Origin: Spirochaetaceae bacterium
GTDB taxonomy: Bacteria; Spirochaetota; Spirochaetia; DSM-27196; SKKC01
Direction: 5' to 3'
NCBI GenBank assembly: GCA_007694005.1
Contig: RECN01000103.1
Location: 55,218 to 119,217 of the forward strand
Length of the DNA stretch: 64,000 nt
Each line of letters opens with the position of its first letter. Within the stretch, counting starts at the first letter, position 1. The notes under the pieces are model-generated. The model was not told the DNA's origin and searched no databases. It saw only the letters and a program-made list of their open reading frames with translations. Positions 18,018 to 26,468 of this stretch are shown here, one piece after another. Made by a program: the position numbers and the translations under genes.

Positions 18018-18478
18018 GGCAGCAGCGGCGCAATCAGGCGAGCGAGTTGTGAAAGCAATACATCATCCTGTCCGGTAAAAGGATCCCGCGTGTGGCTGTC
18101 GATATCTATCTGGCCGAGGTAAACCCCGTTTAGAACAATGGGTTCGACGTATTCCGCTTTCGTCTGTACGCTGCAACTTAAGTAGTTCGACTCCGAATCG
18201 ACGTCAGGGATTACAAAGCTTCGCTCCGTCTCGGCGCTCTGCCCACAGATGCCTTTCCCGTAGGGTATCTGCGTATGTTCAGTCGGAGCACCCGAAAAAG
18301 GGCCAAGAACAAGCAATCGCTCTTCTGGAACGGCAAAGTACAAGCCCACCCAGTCGTAATGAGCGATGCGGTCTCTGAGAAAATCACAGATGAGCTGGAG
18401 GCACGCACCCGGTTCATTTGCCGGTGGAAACAGTGCTTTGCACTCTTTCAGGAGCAGATCGACGTCATTGACAGGCAT
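17993..18478 (-). CDS. GAF-domain protein related to free methionine-(R)-sulfoxide reductase
   Basis: A single GAF domain of 161 residues. The LVLGPFSG, YGKGICGQSA, FVIPDVD and NYLSCSVQTKAEYVEPIV segments match the fRMsr (MsrC) pattern, which reduces free methionine-R-sulfoxide. Of the three redox cysteines of that family two are present (GICG and the LSCS cysteine). The first, expected shortly after GPF.G, is replaced in GAPTEHTQIP. It may therefore use a simpler disulphide cycle or be a ligand-binding GAF protein. The gene is monocistronic, convergent with dinB and divergent from dapL. Confidence 0.7.
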   Translation of the reverse strand: MPVNDVDLLLKECKALFPPANEPGACLQLICDFLRDRIAHYDWVGLYFAVPEERLLVLGPFSGAPTEHTQIPYGKGICGQSAETERSFVIPDVDSESNYLSCSVQTKAEYVEPIVLNGVYLGQIDIDSHTRDPFTGQDDVLLSQLARLIAPLLPQVFSPSF

Positions 18479-18495
18479 TTTTCTTCCTCAGGCTA

Positions 18496-18524
18496 TTGAT
18501 ATAGCGTTTTCTCTCCCGTAGATT
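18496..18524 (+). promoter_or_regulatory. sigma70-like promoter for dapL
   Basis: TTGATA (18496-18501), 17-base spacer, TAGATT (18519-18524). A leader of about 25 bases follows, with GGAG nine bases before the dapL ATG. Confidence 0.45.
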
Positions 18525-18555
18525 AGGCAGAAATCGACAGCTGGAGCAAGCACAC

Positions 18556-19776
18556 ATGATCAAGATGAACCCGCACTACAAGAAACTGAACGCGTCCTAT
18601 CTGTTCTCAACGATTGCGCAAAAAATTAACGAACACCAGAACGCCAATCCGGAATCCAGTCTTATTCGTCTGGGAATTGGAGACGTCACCCACGGCCTTG
18701 CAAAACCGTGTGTAGACGCCTTGAAGGCTGCCGCCGATGAGTTGGGGACCGACGCGAGCTTCCGCGGGTACGGACCGGAACAGGGATACGCCTTTCTCCG
18801 GGAGACCATTGCGGAAAACGACTACCGCCGGATCGGTGCAGACGTATCTCCCGACGAGATTTTTGTCAGTGACGGCGCAAAGTGCGACAGCGGAAACTTT
18901 CTTGACATCCTCGCCAACGATATCGTCGTTGGAGTTCCCGATCCTGTGTATCCGGTTTATGTCGACACGAATGTTATGGCAGGTCGAACGGGAATATTTT
19001 CCGACGGTCGATACGACGGTCTCCATTACCTCGTAGGCACCGTAGAAAACGGTTTCGTTCCCTCACCTCCATCAGCCCATCTCGACCTTATTTATCTCTG
19101 CTTTCCGAATAATCCGACCGGAGCCTCCGCCACACGATCACAGCTTTCCGCATGGGTTTCCTACGCTCGTGAGCACAAGGCTCTTATCCTGTTTGACGCA
19201 GCCTACGAGCGCTTCATACAGTCCGATGATGTTCCACACAGTATTTATGAGATCGATGGCGCCCGTTCGTGTGCCGTGGAAATACGCAGTTTCTCGAAAA
19301 CGGCCGGTTTCACCGGAACGCGTTGTGCCTTCACGGTCGTCCCGAAAGACATCGAGATTGCAGATGACTCGGGTGACACACGAACCCTTCACAGTCTCTG
19401 GAATCGTCGACAGAGCACGAAGTTCAACGGAGTCTCATATCCCGTCCAGAGGGCAGCAGAGGCGGTCTACAGCCCCGAAGGGCGCAAAGAAGTGGATTAC
19501 CGCGTTAACTACTACATGGAGAATGCCGGTCTGATCCGGAACATCATGACAAAAGCAGGCTACTCGGTCTCAGGCGGTGTCGACAGTCCCTACATCTGGG
19601 TGCAGACGGGAACAGACAGCTGGTCCTTTTTTGACAGAATGCTGACTGAAGCACAGGTCGTTATTACCCCGGGGGTGGGCTTCGGGCGTATGGGAGAGGG
19701 CTTTATTCGCATTAGTGCGTTCAACCATCGCGAGAAAGTCGAAGAAGCCATGGAGCGCATTACGCGGGTGTTATAG
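18556..19776 (+). CDS. dapL: LL-diaminopimelate aminotransferase
   Basis: PLP enzyme that converts tetrahydrodipicolinate directly to LL-diaminopimelate, a short route to lysine. The N-terminus [17 protein letters not shown] matches the family start, GDVTHGL and [12 protein letters not shown] are present, CFPNNPTGA binds the cofactor carboxylate side, and the PLP lysine is in [12 protein letters not shown] (about K248). The length is 406 residues. DapL occurs in spirochaetes, chlamydiae and plants among others. Because the wall in this organism may use ornithine (see murE), the pathway here may serve lysine for protein rather than the wall; that is inference. It has its own promoter and a possible hairpin terminator. 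Confidence 0.92.
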   Translation: MIKMNPHYKKLNASYLFSTIAQKINEHQNANPESSLIRLGIGDVTHGLAKPCVDALKAAADELGTDASFRGYGPEQGYAFLRETIAENDYRRIGADVSPDEIFVSDGAKCDSGNFLDILANDIVVGVPDPVYPVYVDTNVMAGRTGIFSDGRYDGLHYLVGTVENGFVPSPPSAHLDLIYLCFPNNPTGASATRSQLSAWVSYAREHKALILFDAAYERFIQSDDVPHSIYEIDGARSCAVEIRSFSKTAGFTGTRCAFTVVPKDIEIADDSGDTRTLHSLWNRRQSTKFNGVSYPVQRAAEAVYSPEGRKEVDYRVNYYMENAGLIRNIMTKAGYSVSGGVDSPYIWVQTGTDSWSFFDRMLTEAQVVITPGVGFGRMGEGFIRISAFNHREKVEEAMERITRVL

Positions 19777-19799
19777 TCTGCCTGTCACTATCATCGTGG

Positions 19800-19832
19800 A
19801 AGACCGCTAATACATGTGTCCCATGCGGTCTT
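19800..19832 (+). terminator. possible intrinsic terminator after dapL
   Basis: Perfect 8-bp stem AAGACCGC/GCGGTCTT with a 17-base loop, followed by TCTTCGTTTCC, 24 bases after the dapL stop. It overlaps the last codons of the convergent ribA gene. The loop is large and the T run broken. Confidence 0.35.
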
Positions 19833-20565
19833 TCTTCGTTTCCATGTACAGTCGATTGTGATGATTCCAGGCGGTGACCACGGGTATTCGTCGGGTAACA
19901 GGGATGCCCTCTGCGGTGAGCTTATCGATCTTGTCCGGATTATTGGTCAGGAGGGCAACCGACTCTATCCCCAATAACCTGAGAATGGCTGCCGCCACGT
20001 CGTAGCTGCGTGCCTCTGCAGGAAATCCCAGGTACTCGTTCGCCTCGATTGTATCGAGACCAAGATCCTGCAGCTGATACGCCTTGATCTTGTTTATGAG
20101 GCCGATGCCACGCCCTTCCTGTTTCAGATACACGACAGCCCCGCAATCCTGCTCGGAGATGTACTCGATTGCAGCTTCAAGCTGATCGCGACAGTCACAC
20201 CGTAATGATCCCCAGACGTCTCCGGTGTGACACTGGCTATGAACACGGACAGGCACTCCCTGTCCGCCCGATACGTCGCCACGAACAATCGCAGTGTGCT
20301 CTTTTCCTGTCGTCTTATCGACAAAGCCATATAGAACGAAGCTGCCAAAACGTGTCGGAAATGCTGCCTCGGCAGCAAGCTCGACGTCACATGGCGCATC
20401 GGCGTAGTCTCCATCGCTACCGACCGGCAGCTCATGGAGAGGAAACCGCGGCTCGCCGAACATCTTCTGCCGGAGGCTCTTGCGCAACTCAGTCAAGTCT
20501 CGGGACTTTTCCTCAGACGTCTGTTGTGATGATCCAGGTGTACCTTTTGAGTTATCCGAAAACAT
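19807..20565 (-). CDS. ribA: GTP cyclohydrolase II
   Basis: First committed step of riboflavin synthesis: GTP to 2,5-diamino-6-ribosylamino-pyrimidinone phosphate. The zinc cysteines are present (C112, C123, C125 in QCHTGDVWGSLRCDC), as are VRVHSQ, QEGRGIGLINKI, LGLDTIEAN and LLTNNPDKID. It is monofunctional: the DHBP synthase domain (ribB) is absent, and 55-60 extra N-terminal residues of low complexity replace it. No other rib gene is nearby, so the rest of the pathway must be elsewhere. The gene lies 58 bases downstream of the methyltransferase gene on the same strand and may be its own transcript. Confidence 0.9.
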   Translation of the reverse strand: MFSDNSKGTPGSSQQTSEEKSRDLTELRKSLRQKMFGEPRFPLHELPVGSDGDYADAPCDVELAAEAAFPTRFGSFVLYGFVDKTTGKEHTAIVRGDVSGGQGVPVRVHSQCHTGDVWGSLRCDCRDQLEAAIEYISEQDCGAVVYLKQEGRGIGLINKIKAYQLQDLGLDTIEANEYLGFPAEARSYDVAAAILRLLGIESVALLTNNPDKIDKLTAEGIPVTRRIPVVTAWNHHNRLYMETKKDRMGHMY

Positions 20566-20623
20566 TGTCGTTACAATTACCCCACATATATGTTCTTTCG
20601 CGCGTGAGCGATAGAATACCGAA

Positions 20624-21478
20624 TTAGCGCGTCAGCGAAAACCGGAAGAAACCGTAGCCGACGACCTCTTCGCGAAGAAGTCGCTTCAAAGCATCGCCAC
20701 CGACCATCGATCGGCACCATTCGCTGTACCGGGAACCGAGTCTCAGGACAGGCACGAAGCCCCGCAGGAGATAGTCTCGTATCCCATGAGCCGATACGTA
20801 GGCTGTCCAGTCACGAAACTCTTCGAGACTGTAACCATGCCGCCCGGCGGCCAAAACAAGCTCATCGAACGAAACTACCGAAGGCACCCGCCATCCCCAT
20901 GTATAGGTCTGAAATCTACGATACCGTACTGAACCTTCAAAGGGAAAGCGCTTCTGAAAGTCATCGATAACAATTAAAGTACTATCCGATCGACCGTAGC
21001 GTGCAGCCGAAGCGAAGAATGTGTCAACCGATGCAAGGTGCACCATCGATTCGACCGCGTACAGGAAATCATAGGTTCCGGCCGGTGCTTCAAGACTATC
21101 CATTGCCGCGAAGTCACCCTGAAGAATCTTCGAGTCCGCGTCGTCCGGACGATCAGTAAGCCGTAATCGCCTGTTCGCCTCGTCAGCCTGGGCCCGACTC
21201 AGCGTAATCCCTGTGTAACGGGCGTTCTGTCTTGCCCGGAGATACGCTATCGTTCCGCCGACTCCGCAGCCAAGATCGAGAACGTCCGCAGCCTGAACCT
21301 CCTGCATGCACATGAGAAGCTGCCTGTTCACAAATGTCACTGCGTCCCGCAGGTGCCGAACTCCCGGAGCCCAGACCGGACGATGTATGGAACCAGACTC
21401 ACCGCCCCGGCCGAAGCGGAGAAACAGTGACCCTGCCCTGTCATAATAACGCCCTACCGAAACGCTCTGACCATGCAT
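20624..21478 (-). CDS. SAM-dependent class I methyltransferase
   Basis: A 284-residue methyltransferase of the small-molecule type. Motif I is VLDLGCGVGGT (about residues 66-76), motif II GITLSRAQ, and the acidic DFLYAVESMVHL segment follows, as in the sarcosine/tocopherol/cyclopropane-synthase-like group. The substrate cannot be told. It starts six bases after the stop of the hybrid histidine kinase gene and is probably the third gene of that signalling operon. That is an unusual neighbour; a quinone, lipid or pigment methylase are all possible. No membrane segment is present. Confidence 0.75.
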   Translation of the reverse strand: MHGQSVSVGRYYDRAGSLFLRFGRGGESGSIHRPVWAPGVRHLRDAVTFVNRQLLMCMQEVQAADVLDLGCGVGGTIAYLRARQNARYTGITLSRAQADEANRRLRLTDRPDDADSKILQGDFAAMDSLEAPAGTYDFLYAVESMVHLASVDTFFASAARYGRSDSTLIVIDDFQKRFPFEGSVRYRRFQTYTWGWRVPSVVSFDELVLAAGRHGYSLEEFRDWTAYVSAHGIRDYLLRGFVPVLRLGSRYSEWCRSMVGGDALKRLLREEVVGYGFFRFSLTR

Positions 21479-21484
21479 ACCGAC

Positions 21485-23929
21485 CTAAACTGCCTCGTAC
21501 TCCGAGTCGTAGGTTGTCCATTCTGAACGAAGGCGTCTGTACTCGTCACCGAGTTCAGCACTCAGCGCAATGCAGTCGTCGATCTGTTCCTGCACAGCGG
21601 CGTCTTCGAGGCGTGAAGCAGCCTGCCCAAGGCGCACTGCCTCCAGGCTCAGCGCACCGCCTTTTATGCTGTGTGCCGTCGATCTGATCCCGACCGCATT
21701 CCGCTCCTCAAGCAGTCGTGTCAGTTCATCAATCTGTACCTGAACTTTCTCGAGAAAGCTCCTCATTACCCGTCTTAGTACATCCGGCTTGCCCATGAAC
21801 GACTCGACCGCGCCAGTGTAATTCAGCACAGCGACAGTGTCCGCAGCGCCTGAGTCGGCAGCCGACGATTCCCGTGGCTCCTGACTACTGTGTTGTCCAA
21901 GCCATTGCGTGAGGAGCTGGCGCACGTCCTTCGGCTTGAATGGCTTGGACATATAATCGTCCATTCCGTAGTCAAGGCACCGCTGACGCTCATCAGAATG
22001 CGCGTTTGCGGTCACTGCAATGATAGGCATGTTCAGTCCGGCATCTCTCATTGCACGAGCGGCATCGTAACCGTTCATGCGGGGCATCTGTATGTCCATA
22101 AAAACAACATCAGGATTCAGTTCGGAAGCCCGCTCGAGCGCCTCCTGACCGTCGGACGCAACTTCGACGGTGCAGCCGGTCTTTTCGAGTATCGTACGAA
22201 AGAGCTGCTGGTTCACGAAGTGATCCTCAGCGACGAGTACGCAGGCTGTTTTACCGACGTCGGAAACGGAATCCTCCGCGTCCTGTGGTCTGTCCCGAGT
22301 TTCGCCGGCCGTCGGTTCGTCGTCGGGATCCAGGGTTTCAAGCTCTGCGATTTCGTCTGCATCCTCGGCATCCTCCACAGTCGGAGCCACTTCTATGAAT
22401 GCCGCGTCAAGCGCCCGTGCAAGATCAGCCCACTTCACCGGTTTGTTAACGTACGCATCAAACCAGTTCAGAAGCTTCATTTTTGCTTCACCGCCCATGA
22501 CACCCGCGGGCGTCATGAGAATAAGCCTGGTCTCCCGCCCTGCCTCATTTCTCAGCGCATTGATTTCGCTCGCGAGTTGCCATCCGTCGATTCCTGGCAG
22601 GACAGCGTCGATAAGTACGATATCGTAGTTATCTTCACGGTCTTTGTATTGTTGCAGGCGTTTAAGGGCTTCTTCGCCGCTCTGCACGGTTTCAACGTCA
22701 AGACCCCACGCTCTCAGGTAACTGCGGATGACCTCGCAGGTCCGACGATTATCATCAACCACAAGAACGCGGGGAGCACTTAAACGATTCAGGTTCGGTT
22801 TATCCACGGAGAAGCGACGCATGCCCTTGTCTACAAAGGGCACGGTAAACCAGAACGTCGACCCCTGACCTTCGCGGGACTGGACCCCGATACTCCCGTT
22901 CATGAGTTCAATCAGACTGCGGGAAATAGAAAGCCCAAGGCCCGTACCGCCAAACTTCCTCGTCGTCGAGGAATCAACCTGACTGAAGGGCTTGAAAAGG
23001 CGGTTGAGCTTATCATCAGCGATCCCTGTGCCCGTATCGATGACTCGGATAACGATGGCAGGTCGGGAGAGGTCCGGCGCCTCGCGGGCTTCGAGGACAA
23101 TTTCCCCGGTGTTTGTAAACTTGACGGCGTTGTTGAACAGGTTGACGATAACCTGCCGCAGCCGGACAGGATCACCGTCAAAAAACTGAGGGATGTGTGG
23201 AGCGATATCGATTACAACGTCAAGGCCCTTTTTATGAGCCTCCAGACTCACGAGGTCGACTGCCTCCTGTATGGTCTTGACGAGGTCGAACTCGATGACC
23301 TCGAGTGAGAGCTTACCGGCCTCGATCTTCGAGAAATCAAGGATATCGTTTATGAGCCCCAGGAGAACTTCGGCTCCGAAGCGTATCTGCTCTCCGTACT
23401 CGCGCTGCTCGGGGTCGAGGCGCGTTTCCATGAGCAGTTCCGTCATTCCCGTTACCGTATGTATCGGCGTGCGGATCTCGTGACTCATATTTGCGAGAAA
23501 AGCCGACTTCGTACGGGTTGCGCGTTCGGCGATCTCTTTCTCACGACGGAGTCTTTCCTGTCCCCGTCGCTCTTCGGTCACGTCTTCGAGAAGGACGAAC
23601 ACAAAAGGAGAGGTCGCCACTCCGGATACATAGGAGCAGTTCAGCCGGCACCATGGTTCGGTGCCGTCGATGTTTTTTACTCGAACGATCGTCTGTAAGG
23701 GATACGAACCATCCGCAACCATATCCTTAAACTGCTCGATGAACAGATCGATCTCATCCTCATGCAAAAATCTGTACAGTGCTTCGCCGTGAAGATCCGT
23801 TTCGGGTCGATTGAAGATAGCGCAGGCGGACTCGTTTACGTGCTGTATGTGTGCCCCGGTATCAAGAACAGCCATACCGACAGGAGAGTGATTGAATATG
23901 ATCTGGAACCGGTGCTCTGAGGTCGGCAT
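21485..23929 (-). CDS. hybrid sensor histidine kinase (PAS-HisKA-HATPase-REC-REC-HPt)
   Basis: A cytoplasmic phosphorelay kinase of 814 residues. The order is a PAS domain (~5-120), a HisKA dimerisation helix with H150 in FLANMSHEIRTP, and an ATPase domain (NLFNNAVKF, DTGTGIAD, GGTGLGLSIS). Two receivers follow, with phospho-acceptors near D441 (LIDAVLP) and D612 (FMDIQMP), joined by an acidic linker of ~45 residues, then an HPt domain with H753 in AHSIKGGAL. No membrane segment is visible, so the signal is internal. The first REC has a less canonical pocket (DAVLP). It starts eight bases after the double-receiver regulator, its likely partner. The start is ATG at 23929; a TTG one codon earlier is less likely. 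Confidence 0.92.
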   Translation of the reverse strand: MPTSEHRFQIIFNHSPVGMAVLDTGAHIQHVNESACAIFNRPETDLHGEALYRFLHEDEIDLFIEQFKDMVADGSYPLQTIVRVKNIDGTEPWCRLNCSYVSGVATSPFVFVLLEDVTEERRGQERLRREKEIAERATRTKSAFLANMSHEIRTPIHTVTGMTELLMETRLDPEQREYGEQIRFGAEVLLGLINDILDFSKIEAGKLSLEVIEFDLVKTIQEAVDLVSLEAHKKGLDVVIDIAPHIPQFFDGDPVRLRQVIVNLFNNAVKFTNTGEIVLEAREAPDLSRPAIVIRVIDTGTGIADDKLNRLFKPFSQVDSSTTRKFGGTGLGLSISRSLIELMNGSIGVQSREGQGSTFWFTVPFVDKGMRRFSVDKPNLNRLSAPRVLVVDDNRRTCEVIRSYLRAWGLDVETVQSGEEALKRLQQYKDREDNYDIVLIDAVLPGIDGWQLASEINALRNEAGRETRLILMTPAGVMGGEAKMKLLNWFDAYVNKPVKWADLARALDAAFIEVAPTVEDAEDADEIAELETLDPDDEPTAGETRDRPQDAEDSVSDVGKTACVLVAEDHFVNQQLFRTILEKTGCTVEVASDGQEALERASELNPDVVFMDIQMPRMNGYDAARAMRDAGLNMPIIAVTANAHSDERQRCLDYGMDDYMSKPFKPKDVRQLLTQWLGQHSSQEPRESSAADSGAADTVAVLNYTGAVESFMGKPDVLRRVMRSFLEKVQVQIDELTRLLEERNAVGIRSTAHSIKGGALSLEAVRLGQAASRLEDAAVQEQIDDCIALSAELGDEYRRLRSEWTTYDSEYEAV

Positions 23930-23937
23930 CAATCGTC

Positions 23938-25206
23938 CTAGAAGTTGCTTCGCAAGACCTCAGTAGCCTTGCGAATCACGTGTTCGGGTTTCAGAGGTTT
24001 GATGAGATAGCTTTTCACACCGAGCTTGAGCGCTTTTACGACCGCTTCACGCTGAGACAGGGCGCTGAGAACGATCACCGGCGGTACCCCGGTCTTTTCC
24101 CGGAGCTCGGCCAGGACGGCAAATCCATCTTTCTTCGGCATCATGAGATCGAGAAAGAGAAGATCATAGTTGAGACCTTTGGGATCGGCGACAAAATCCG
24201 CACCATCGTCGTAGGTTGTAACCGAAACGTTGGTGTCCTCGAAGACCGTTTTTATCAGCTCCTGTATGACAATATCGTCGTCGATAACGGCAACACGAGC
24301 CGAACCGGTGATATCCGGTACCGGAGTCGAATCGGGAGCAGGCGCATTCTCGCCACCGAAGCGAAGATTTATCGACTCTTTCTTTCCGCTTTTCGGGGTG
24401 CTCGCGCTCAGGAACTCTTTTTGTACGGTATTGCTTTCCTTGTCGACGTAACTGCCCGCTTTTCTGCCGAGCAGTCCGTCCATCGCTCTTTCCAGTGTAT
24501 CTGCTACTTCTATCCCGCTGTACTCTTTCCGCTGGTCCACAAACACACGGACCTTTTCGTTCGCGGTCAGTATCTTCAGCTGCTTCGGTTTAACACTGGT
24601 ACAGTCAAGGATCGTATTCAGAAGCGCAGATAGTTTACCGGTATCGTCATCGTCGATCTCTATACTGCTCATCATCACGAGCACTTTGGGATTTGGCACC
24701 TTGTACAAGTCGAGAAGCTCCTGGATCTTGTACTTCAGCAGCCCGATCTTGTCACTGTTCAGACCCTGGGCCACCTCAATAAAGAGGATCTGGTCATTGA
24801 AATGTGCTTCGATAATACACGGGGAACTGTCAACTTTAACTTCAACTCCGAGTATTTCGCTGACTGAGGCAAGCAACTGGTCGAGTTTGATGGGCTTGGT
24901 AAAGAACTTCTTGACGTTAAAGGGCGCGATCTGAACTACGTTCTCACGCTCTATGCGGTTACTCGCCATGATAACCGGCACGTCTTTCGAGTTGGGATCA
25001 GAGTTTTTCTTTTCGAGAACATCCAGAGCACTCGCCCGGGAAAGGTAGTAGTCCATAATTACCAGGTCCGGAACCTGATTTCGGAGCTTCACGGTGCCAT
25101 CGAGGCCGTTCACCGCTACGGTCACGTCAAACCCGTACTGCTCGAGTTTCGTCTGGAGAAAATCCCGAAACAGTTGTGACTCATCAATAACCAGAATCTT
25201 TTTCAT
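23938..25206 (-). CDS. response regulator with two receiver domains and a central STAS-like domain
   Basis: A 422-residue protein with an N-terminal REC (IDESQ acidic pair, phospho-Asp in IMDYYLS, Lys in FTKPIK), a central part (~125-250) and a C-terminal REC (IDDD, LFLDLMMP, LIKPLK). The central part (FIEVAQGLNSDKIGLL ... KVLVMMSSIEI ... LKILTAN) looks like an alternating beta/alpha STAS-type fold to me; this is inference. No DNA-binding domain is seen, so output is probably protein interaction. The ATG at 25206 is chosen because GGTGAGG lies six bases upstream; the in-frame GTG at 25218 is part of that site. The hybrid kinase gene follows directly. Confidence 0.85.
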   Translation of the reverse strand: MKKILVIDESQLFRDFLQTKLEQYGFDVTVAVNGLDGTVKLRNQVPDLVIMDYYLSRASALDVLEKKNSDPNSKDVPVIMASNRIERENVVQIAPFNVKKFFTKPIKLDQLLASVSEILGVEVKVDSSPCIIEAHFNDQILFIEVAQGLNSDKIGLLKYKIQELLDLYKVPNPKVLVMMSSIEIDDDDTGKLSALLNTILDCTSVKPKQLKILTANEKVRVFVDQRKEYSGIEVADTLERAMDGLLGRKAGSYVDKESNTVQKEFLSASTPKSGKKESINLRFGGENAPAPDSTPVPDITGSARVAVIDDDIVIQELIKTVFEDTNVSVTTYDDGADFVADPKGLNYDLLFLDLMMPKKDGFAVLAELREKTGVPPVIVLSALSQREAVVKALKLGVKSYLIKPLKPEHVIRKATEVLRSNF

Positions 25207-25235
25207 ATAGTACCTCACCGTTACCGACGTATTCT

Positions 25236-25264
25236 TTTATACCTGCGCCTGCACGTGAGCGCAA
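25236..25264 (-). promoter_or_regulatory. sigma70-like promoter for the regulator-kinase-methyltransferase operon
   Basis: Minus strand TTGCGC (25264-25259), 17-base spacer, TATAAA (25241-25236). The leader of about 23 bases contains the ribosome binding site GGTGAGG. Confidence 0.45.
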
Positions 25265-25280
25265 GAAGCAGAATATCGAA

Positions 25281-25310
25281 TTGACGTCGTCCCGAGCCCG
25301 CGCGTACTAT
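25281..25310 (+). promoter_or_regulatory. sigma70-like promoter for the beta-barrel-like gene
   Basis: TTGACG (25281-25286), 18-base spacer, TACTAT (25305-25310), nine bases before the ATG at 25320. It is back-to-back with the promoter of the signalling operon. Confidence 0.4.
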
Positions 25311-25319
25311 CTTAAGGCT

Positions 25320-26456
25320 ATGAGCGTCCACATACGATACCCGCGCTACTCTTTTTTACTCTCCTGCATACTAACGTTCTTTCTTTCTTTTGTAACGACT
25401 CAGGTTTCCGGCCAGCCCGTAATTCGCGTCTCTCCGCTCATCTGGGGAGCCCAGGTCCGTCTGGAACACGAACTGCCTGTTGAGGGCTTCCCTACCGTCA
25501 TCGGAGGCTCTCTGGGGGCCTCAGTCGGCTCCACACCGTATCTCCGTCAGCCTGACGGGGTGCCCTTCGAAGCCGGGCAGCTGACCGACAGCGATCTTAC
25601 GACGTCGGTTCGCAGTACGTTTCTCGGTTGGAATGCAGACTTCTCCCGATCGCTCCTGCTGAACAGGAATGACGAATCCGTCATTTCAGTCTTCATCGGG
25701 TATTGGGGCCGGCTCGACACCCGATATGACGATCAGGCGGAATCGACCATGTTCCTTGCCGACCCGCTTCCGGATGACTATGAGGGTCAGCTGCTAAACA
25801 GTCTGCGAACCGGTCTCGCGTTCGGTCGTGTCAGAACCGTGGACGAGTCACCGGTGCTCGAAGGCTTCGACGGTGAGGTTACGTTTGAGTGGGCCCCGAG
25901 AGCGCTTTTCAACGAGTTTTTCGGAATCGCAGATTACACACGAGTCACTGCCCGCACCCGTGCGTTTCATCCCCTGCTCGCTGGCGGCGGTACCAGAGAA
26001 GACAGTCGGATCGGTCTCTATGCGGGTATTCATGCGATCGCCGATTACACCAGCGGTAATCACGTGCCGGTTCTTGTTCGGAGTTCTTTTGGTGGACGAT
26101 CGGGGCGAACGGGTCTCGCGGGCACGGTACGCGGCTATGAGCCGGGTCGTTTCGACTCAATCGCAAAGGCGGCAGGTGGTCTGGAACTGCGTCTTGTCGG
26201 CCCGAAGACCGGGTCGGCAGCGTTCATGCCTGGTGCTGTTCTATATCTGGACGGGGGCTACTACGCTCGCTTTGAGACCTCAGAGTCCACAATACTGGAA
26301 GACAGAGGTTCGATTGCATCATCCGGAGCGGGTGTTTCGGTGAGTCTGTTCGACGCGATGACGCTTGTCTTCTATACCAACTACGTTCTATCGGACGAGC
26401 TGCTCGCCGGTGGCAGGCTCAACCCGCTCACCGTCGGTTTCGGCTATCATTTCTAA
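25320..26456 (+). CDS. putative outer-membrane beta-barrel protein
   Basis: A 378-residue exported protein. The signal peptide has a long hydrophobic core (SFLLSCILTFFLSFV) with likely cleavage at VSG-Q. The rest shows alternating hydrophobic and polar residues, many Gly and aromatic residues, repeated Asp-rich turns, and a terminal FGYHF ending in Phe, all typical of a beta barrel inserted by BamA. No family is recognised. The ATG at 25320 is preferred: it gives a clean signal peptide, while an in-frame TTG at 25281 falls in the predicted -35 box. There is no ribosome binding site. A phosphohexomutase gene follows after 12 bases. Confidence 0.65.
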   Translation: MSVHIRYPRYSFLLSCILTFFLSFVTTQVSGQPVIRVSPLIWGAQVRLEHELPVEGFPTVIGGSLGASVGSTPYLRQPDGVPFEAGQLTDSDLTTSVRSTFLGWNADFSRSLLLNRNDESVISVFIGYWGRLDTRYDDQAESTMFLADPLPDDYEGQLLNSLRTGLAFGRVRTVDESPVLEGFDGEVTFEWAPRALFNEFFGIADYTRVTARTRAFHPLLAGGGTREDSRIGLYAGIHAIADYTSGNHVPVLVRSSFGGRSGRTGLAGTVRGYEPGRFDSIAKAAGGLELRLVGPKTGSAAFMPGAVLYLDGGYYARFETSESTILEDRGSIASSGAGVSVSLFDAMTLVFYTNYVLSDELLAGGRLNPLTVGFGYHF

Positions 26457-26468
26457 GGACACAGACAC

